Assembly: GCA_010093685.1 (NCBI GenBank)
Contig: MU006224.1
Coordinates: 27,026 to 91,025, forward strand
DNA from: Ophiobolus disseminans
Lineage: Eukaryota > Ascomycota > Dothideomycetes > Pleosporales > Phaeosphaeriaceae
Length of the DNA stretch: 64,000 nucleotides
Direction of reading: 5' to 3'
How positions within the stretch are numbered: position 1 is the stretch's first letter; every line of letters starts with the position of its first letter. This document shows, piece after piece, positions 59,523 through 64,000 of the stretch. The notes beneath the pieces are model-generated. The model did no database searches. It saw nothing but the letters and a program-made list of their open reading frames with translations, and was not told where the DNA came from. The position numbers and the translations under genes were made by a program.

Positions 59523-60605
59523 TTACCCCCCTTCTCTGGTTCTTGTAGATGTTGTGTATTGGTGTATTGGGGACTGTCCTTCATCGCCTCTTCTAAATCC
59601 AGCTGAAAGCAACTTAGAGCATTGATTGCGGTATGGAGCAGTGAAGGTTTCCCACTCATCTAGAGCAGTGTTGTCTTCAAGATTTTCTGCTGGCTCAAAA
59701 GTTGTCAGGGCATATCCAGTCCATTTGACCTCAAAGAACAGTCTGTTTCTGTAGGTCACTTGTGACGGTTTATGAGGAACGTGTGTCACGTGTGCTGCGT
59801 GCGGTGGCCTATCGCTGCTTCCTCACTTATTGAGCACCTCTTACCTCAACAGTATCGTAGATACGTCATGTAAACAGACCCTGCTGCCAGCCTTCTGAGA
59901 GGTCCGCGCAAGCAGAACAACAGAACAACAGAACAATACACTTCAATTCATTGCATTCTCACACCGCAACATCACTTCAGCCATGATCTGTTCCACTTCT
60001 AATTCTAGTTCTCTATTAACTAGGACAGGTGCTGGTTGAGTGTCGTCATTAGGCTGGCTAGGGAAGGGATCTGAGGAGGCTAGCCTTAGGCGGTCAATGT
60101 GGAAGACATTGTAGATGCCTAGTAGTGTGTTAAGCCTAACTAAGTGTGGGCTGATGACCTCAATGACTGTGTATTTGGCATTCTTCCAGTCAAGTTTCTT
60201 GTTTAGTCTTCCATTTGACAGTTGCTTCCTGTAGGAGAGCTAGACTTTGTCATTCACTTGCAGTGTAGGAGGCTCATGCCTATACTTATTTGCCTAACGC
60301 TCCTGCTCTTGCTGTGCTTCAGCTATTGTGGTTTGTGCTATGTCAAAAGCATGCTTGAGCTTCTTAACAATTGCCTTTGCCTTGTCATAATCAGGTTGCA
60401 GATGTGCTTCTAGCTCTTCTTAGTTTAGTCCTTAAGAGATGTCTAGTTAGATGGGGTCAACATTGTAGCCATGTTGAAGGAAGAAGGGTGAGACCCTTGT
60501 TGACCTTGCTTTGCGCCCTTTGATAGCAATTGAGGCTATTAGGAGAAGGTCTACCTAATTGCTCTGTCCCCACCCAATAAAGGCGCGGAGATAGGCTTCA
60601 ATAAT
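59523..60605 (-). pseudogene. gypsy integrase C-terminus and chromodomain
   Basis: Minus sense: IIEAYLRAFIGWGQSN (integrase end), SIAIKGRKARSTRVSPFFLQ, AIVKKLKHAFDIAQTTIAEA, PPTLQVNDKV-LSYRKQLSN, VIEVISPHLVRLNTLLGIYN, DRLRLASSDPFPSQPNDD, then after the inserted LTR the chromodomain RNRLFFEVKWTGYALTTFEP-AENLEDN (59523-59755) ending at TGA near 59523. A few TAG codons remain. This copy shows best what the family protein looks like, but the N-terminal pol, gag and 5' LTR are missing. Confidence 0.8.
59761..59971 (+). mobile_element. Solo LTR (TGTSACGG family), 211 bp
   Basis: Begins TGTGACGGTTTATGAGG and ends CTCACACCGCAACA, flanked by tcact at 59756-59760 and 59972-59976. It splits the gypsy chromodomain frame. 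Same family as 45493-45687, less altered. Confidence 0.88.
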
Positions 60606-60748
60606 TGTCGCGGTGTGGGAACAGCGCATATGCAGGAAGAATTGAAGGATTGAACTGAGGTTGTATTGAGTGAAGCTACAAACTGTATATATAGGTGTGT
60701 GGCTGTGGGCAGCGCTAGTTCAATGTAGGTAGTCGCAACTCGCTACTA
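60606..60748 (-). mobile_element. LTR fragment (TGTSACGG family), cut by a MITE
   Basis: Starts TGTCGCGGTGTGGGAAC and runs to CAACTCGCTACTA, matching the inverse of 45545-45687. At the TA (60747-60748) a MITE begins, and the remaining part of the LTR is not found beyond it. Confidence 0.75.
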
Positions 60749-61106
60749 GGCTGGTGAGTTGGGTCTCCACATCGGGTAGCTAAAACCGCAATATCTCTAC
60801 GAGTACCAAGCCGTATTGAACAATCTGTAGCTTATTTTGTAGTCCTAGTATAGTCCTATAATACATCTGTACAATGTTTTGTTATACGTCTAATACTGCA
60901 AAAGTTATTTGAGTTCGGAGTTTCATGTGGAGACCCAATGTTTCAGATTTGGGTACCTAAATAACTTTTGCAGCGTTGGACATATAACAAAATATTGTAT
61001 GGCGAAATTATAGGTTTATACTAGGGCTACAAGATAAGTTGTAGATTGTTCAATTCCGCTCGGTACTCGTAGAGATATTGTGGATTTAGCTACCCGATGT
61101 GGAGAC
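60749..61106. mobile_element. MITE, second copy, right end lost
   Basis: Same family as 51744-52115: GGCTGGTGAGTTGGGTCTCC at left and an inverse that stops at ...GATGTGGAGAC (61106), without the last 14 or so bases. The interior shares ttcggagttt and agatttgggtacctaaataa with the first copy. Confidence 0.8.
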
Positions 61107-63173
61107 CGCGAGTGGGACTCTCGGCCTTAGGAGAAGTTGAGCGCGGTATTGCAGCACGGGATTCACCTTTGTGAGGTCGATGTCCTGTCGCCATCTGAGG
61201 TCCTCTACTCGCAACGACATGGTGATTCTCGCTGGGATGGGAGTGTCCTCACGCGTGCGGGTCAAGTAGGGTGGTGTTGGTATTTGGCACCTCTCGTCGG
61301 TGGCTGGACGGGTGCCCGCATGGTGTTTGGTGCAATTTCCTGAGTGAGGGTGAGCATAAGTATCGTTGGAGTTGGAATGTTCAGTCACTCTCACTGCCGC
61401 TGTCGTCTGGATTAGGCTAAGGTTGCTGTGATGGGTGGCCGTCTCCATAGCTTGCTCGGCATCGTCACAGCTGTGACGTCTACATAATAAACTACATTCT
61501 TGCCTCTCATAAATTTTAATCACTTCACTTGCGAACTAAGTTAGAATTGTTCTGCGTTATCTGTCTGATGAATCCCGGCTACCACTTGAGCCTCGTAATG
61601 TGGTAACGTTGTCAATCCCACTCACCAAGAAAGAAACAATTAATTATGGATGCCTCTTTCCTCCGCACACAAGTCTGCACAGTCACAAGCAATTTAATCA
61701 GTATTGTTCTTCGCATGTTTCTGCTTCGTCCTCGCGTCTACAGTATGAGAATTGCACAGTCGTGGACATGACGTTCATCGCTTCATGCACGCCATCCGGA
61801 GCTAGCTACAAATGCTTCGCACTCCTGGCTAGCTACAGCCATCTGCGCCTTTCTATTCTCGGGTGCGCTGCACAATAGTCTGGAGACATTTGACCACGTG
61901 GAATAGGCATTCCGAGGGTTTCTCCGTGTTAAACGATCTACGCATAGCGTCGTGTGTCTTACCGGTAGCGGCGGGGTCTAGGCAGCTTGCGTCGTCTTCT
62001 CCGATCTATCCGGTGGTACGCAAACCATGGGCCGTTAAGCAAGGTTTTCGCCACTATCTCAATGCCCGCCTTCAAATCTAATTTTGTAACGGTTTGGGCT
62101 CTGCCCAGACCTACTCTAGCACAAGTTGGGACAGCTCATGTACGGTCATGTATATAAGCAGATCTGCCCACCTCAGATAGTCAATTCAGCGCAGTACTCC
62201 CCCTCTCCACGCACCGTCACATTAGAGGCTAAGAAAGAGGACTATACTGTGTTCGTCGACAACAAAGTTGAACAATTTATATAAATGACATAGTACTACT
62301 CGCGTCCTTAACGCGTGTTGTTGAAACTTATAGAAGATTGCAGACTAGAACGTGGCCATAGTGGAGAAGGAGAGTGCGTTGTACCGACTAACTGCAAAGG
62401 TAGACAATCTATATACACAATGTGTTCAGGACCATTCCAGGGAGGAGTAGGTGACTGCCTGAACACCTCATTTGCCACGACCCGTGCCAGCATAACGCGT
62501 CACAAACCCATTCTGATTCGCTACATCCAACAAGGCTGATATTAGGAGCCCAGTTCTGATCGAAGTTTAGGTGATGTGTTGCCTATCTGTTGTGTGACTT
62601 GCTGCGTATTTCAAGGCTGACTAGGTGTTAGTGTCTGGGCTTAGGGAGATATTCGGTCCTACTCTTTAGCTTGGAAGGGTTCACGAGGTGCTTCCGCTGG
62701 ACCTCGTCGTATTTGAATGCTAGACTATCTCGTCAACGTCACGTCGAATTAGGAAGCAATGAGGCACACTCACTGTTACCGGTGCGACTCATCTATGAAT
62801 GACTCTGGTGGGGAGTATTCCGTCCAATGATTTAAATCCAATGGCCTCTTGTACTCAAGTTCATCCTTTTTAGTTAACCAGCGCCATATACAGTGCATCT
62901 TGTTGCAAAAACCGGAAGTCTTGGTCCCTGTCATACTGAAGCAGGATTGGTACTCAGATCTATTCCGTCGATAGATGAACAAGGTCCAACCTTTATCCAT
63001 CAGCTAAACGCCAGCAAGGCTAACTCTTCGAAGCGCTAAACAAGGCAATCTGGTTACCTACGCTGCAATCGCTACAGATATTCCGGGAGCCTCTGGCTTG
63101 CTACTTTAATATTTGATCAGAATTCGAGCAATAAATGGAAGCATCTCAAAATCATGAATACAATATACCATGG
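61107..63173. other. No recognised gene; one LTR-like sequence
   Basis: A 145-codon minus frame at 61086-61523 (overlapping the MITE end) includes MSLRVEDLRWRQDIDLTKVN, perhaps a retroelement gag start, but this is weak. A 74-codon minus frame at 62776-63000 has no known motif. At 62085-62221 there is a 137-bp LTR-like piece (see separate entry). I see nothing else. Confidence 0.35.
62085..62221. repeat. Possible short LTR-like repeat
   Basis: Begins TGTAACGGTTTGGGC and ends CACCGTCACA, with a GTATATAAG box. The start resembles the TGTSACGG LTR family, but no flanking duplication is visible (aattt versus ttaga), so it may be only a fragment or chance. Confidence 0.35.
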
Positions 63174-63212
63174 GTGACGGCGTAACGACCGGGACGGCGT
63201 AACGCCCGCTCC
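63174..63212. repeat. Probable terminal repeat of the right-edge pogo element
   Basis: gtgacggcgtaacgaccggg followed by gacggcgtaacgcccgctcc forms an internal direct repeat, the same design as the TIR of the 15343 element. It lies 110 bp beyond the stop of the transposase, where an element end is expected. The partner end is outside the window. Confidence 0.5.
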
Positions 63213-63320
63213 GAACACCAAAATCAACACCACAACATGAAGCTATTAAGCCACGTACAATAGCTATTATTATGAGATTTTTTGGTGTTGAGTTCTACAG
63301 GCCTCTCTCTCTATATATAG

Positions 63321-63998
63321 CTATCTATATTTAGCTGGGAGCTTGATCGCTCGGCCGTGTCGTGACTGAGATGGCTCTTGGCCTGCTGCAGCACCTGAGG
63401 CCTCTCTACTACCCTGAGGCTCTGCAACAACTCTATTTTTTAGAGCAGCCTTTGCAGCAGCCTTAGGCCTCATCTTGTTGCCCTTTTGAGTCGCTTTAAG
63501 AGCGTTTTGAAGTCGTTGTTGAGTCCTACGAGCAGCTGCTCTGGAGGCCTGTTCTGCAGCCTTCTCAGCCTTCTCCTTCTCCCTCACTATCCTAGCTTCA
63601 GCCCTTGCCTCGCGCCTTACTTGCTTAGCCTGAGACTTGGCCTGCTTCTTCTCCTCACGTAGCCTAGCTGCCTCTGCTTTCTGGAGTTGTCGTTGCTCCT
63701 CCTCAGCCTCCTGGTGCTGTAGCCAATCACGTGCCTCCTTGACCTTCCTTGGGGACCAGAATACAGCCCCACCGTGATACTCCTCCTCTGCCTCTAGAGG
63801 CAGAGCTTTGCCTTGCTTTCTACGCTGCCTCTCATTGATAAGAGCCTCCTTGAGTCTTACGTTCTCATGCTCAGCAAGTACTGATCTGATTGAGAGCTGG
63901 TGGATTGTCTGGTTGAGCTTTGAGATCTTTCTCTGGTCTCTACTAGCTATAGCGCAATTGACTAGCTGCCTGATCTTCCTCCAATCAGAGGCGCTTAA
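63321..63998 (-). CDS. pogo/Fot1 transposase, C-terminal 225 residues, open frame (partial)
   Basis: Open from the right edge to the stop at 63321 without interruption. Seen: LSASDWRKIRQLVNCAIASR, VLAEHENVRLKEALINERQR, YHGGAVFWSPRKVKEARDWL (the conserved SPRK motif of these tails) and a long K/E/A/Q coiled coil ending AIKLPAKYR. The catalytic part lies beyond the window. In contrast to the other transposases here it has no nonsense codon in the visible part, so this copy may be young or still active. It is the same tail type as 3247-4388 and 15412-17307. Confidence 0.75.
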   Translation of the reverse strand, partial: LSASDWRKIRQLVNCAIASRDQRKISKLNQTIHQLSIRSVLAEHENVRLKEALINERQRRKQGKALPLEAEEEYHGGAVFWSPRKVKEARDWLQHQEAEEEQRQLQKAEAARLREEKKQAKSQAKQVRREARAEARIVREKEKAEKAAEQASRAAARRTQQRLQNALKATQKGNKMRPKAAAKAALKNRVVAEPQGSREASGAAAGQEPSQSRHGRAIKLPAKYR

Positions 63999-64000
63999 GG

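Larger units (their letters stand above)
59164..60605 (-). mobile_element. Gypsy family A, third copy (3' part only), weakly RIP-altered
   Basis: LTR 59164-59522 followed, in minus sense, by the end of pol (59523-60605), interrupted by a solo LTR at 59761-59971. It ends at 60605 where another LTR fragment begins. Far fewer stops than copies at 31654 and 41982. Confidence 0.85.

Noticed and set aside
62776..63000. A 74-codon minus frame
   Set aside because: No known motif, no splice context, and too short to support on its own.

Overview
The window looks like a filamentous ascomycete (Pezizomycotina) chromosome segment. The evidence is short introns of about 45-75 nt with GTAAGT-type donors and CTAAC/CTGAC branch sites, a cytochrome P450, several families of incompatibility-type (HET, HeLo, NLR) genes, and a large transposon nest heavily decayed by C-to-T change at CpA (RIP-like). 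Most broken frames are interrupted by TAG or TAA where CAG, CAA or TGG is expected.

Layout. 1-926: an OrsD/DUF3505-like zinc-finger protein with a nonsense codon (minus). 1280-2932: an apparently intact three-exon P450 (minus). 3247-4388: a pogo/Fot1 transposase relic. 5152-9828: a head-to-head pair, a HeLo-domain cell-death effector (minus) and a NACHT-WD40 NLR (plus), with an assembly gap in the WD40 repeats. 10052-10491: a MULE-like MITE. 11238-11429: a solo LTR. 11619-15184: two tandem HET-domain genes, each broken by one TGG-to-TAG change. 15343-55062: about 40 kb of nested, RIP-decayed elements: three pogo/Fot1 elements, a Tc1/mariner relic, copia elements, a 5.9-kb element with a hAT-type transposase, two gypsy families, TRIMs, MITEs and solo LTRs. 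56515-59163: an alpha/beta-hydrolase (SesB-like)-NB-ARC-TPR NLR pseudogene cut off by a gypsy LTR. 59164-61106: less decayed gypsy, LTR and MITE pieces. 61107-63173: mostly featureless. 63321-63998: the C-terminus of another pogo transposase running off the right edge.

The main functional story is 5152-9828. The HeLo gene probably has a last exon (5152-5250) lying beyond the naive stop codon, and the NLR has a small first exon (6375-6478). The two exons encode matching short N/Q/T/I-rich motifs (NKIANQAENITI versus NQVTNQATHITI). This is the arrangement expected of an amyloid-signalling NLR/effector pair on the HET-S/NWD2 model, in which an activated NLR templates the fold of its neighbour's C-terminus and so triggers a membrane-active HeLo domain. 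Four incompatibility-type loci lie around the transposon nest. The HET genes and the hydrolase NLR carry RIP-type nonsense codons, while the HeLo/NLR pair appears intact apart from the gap.
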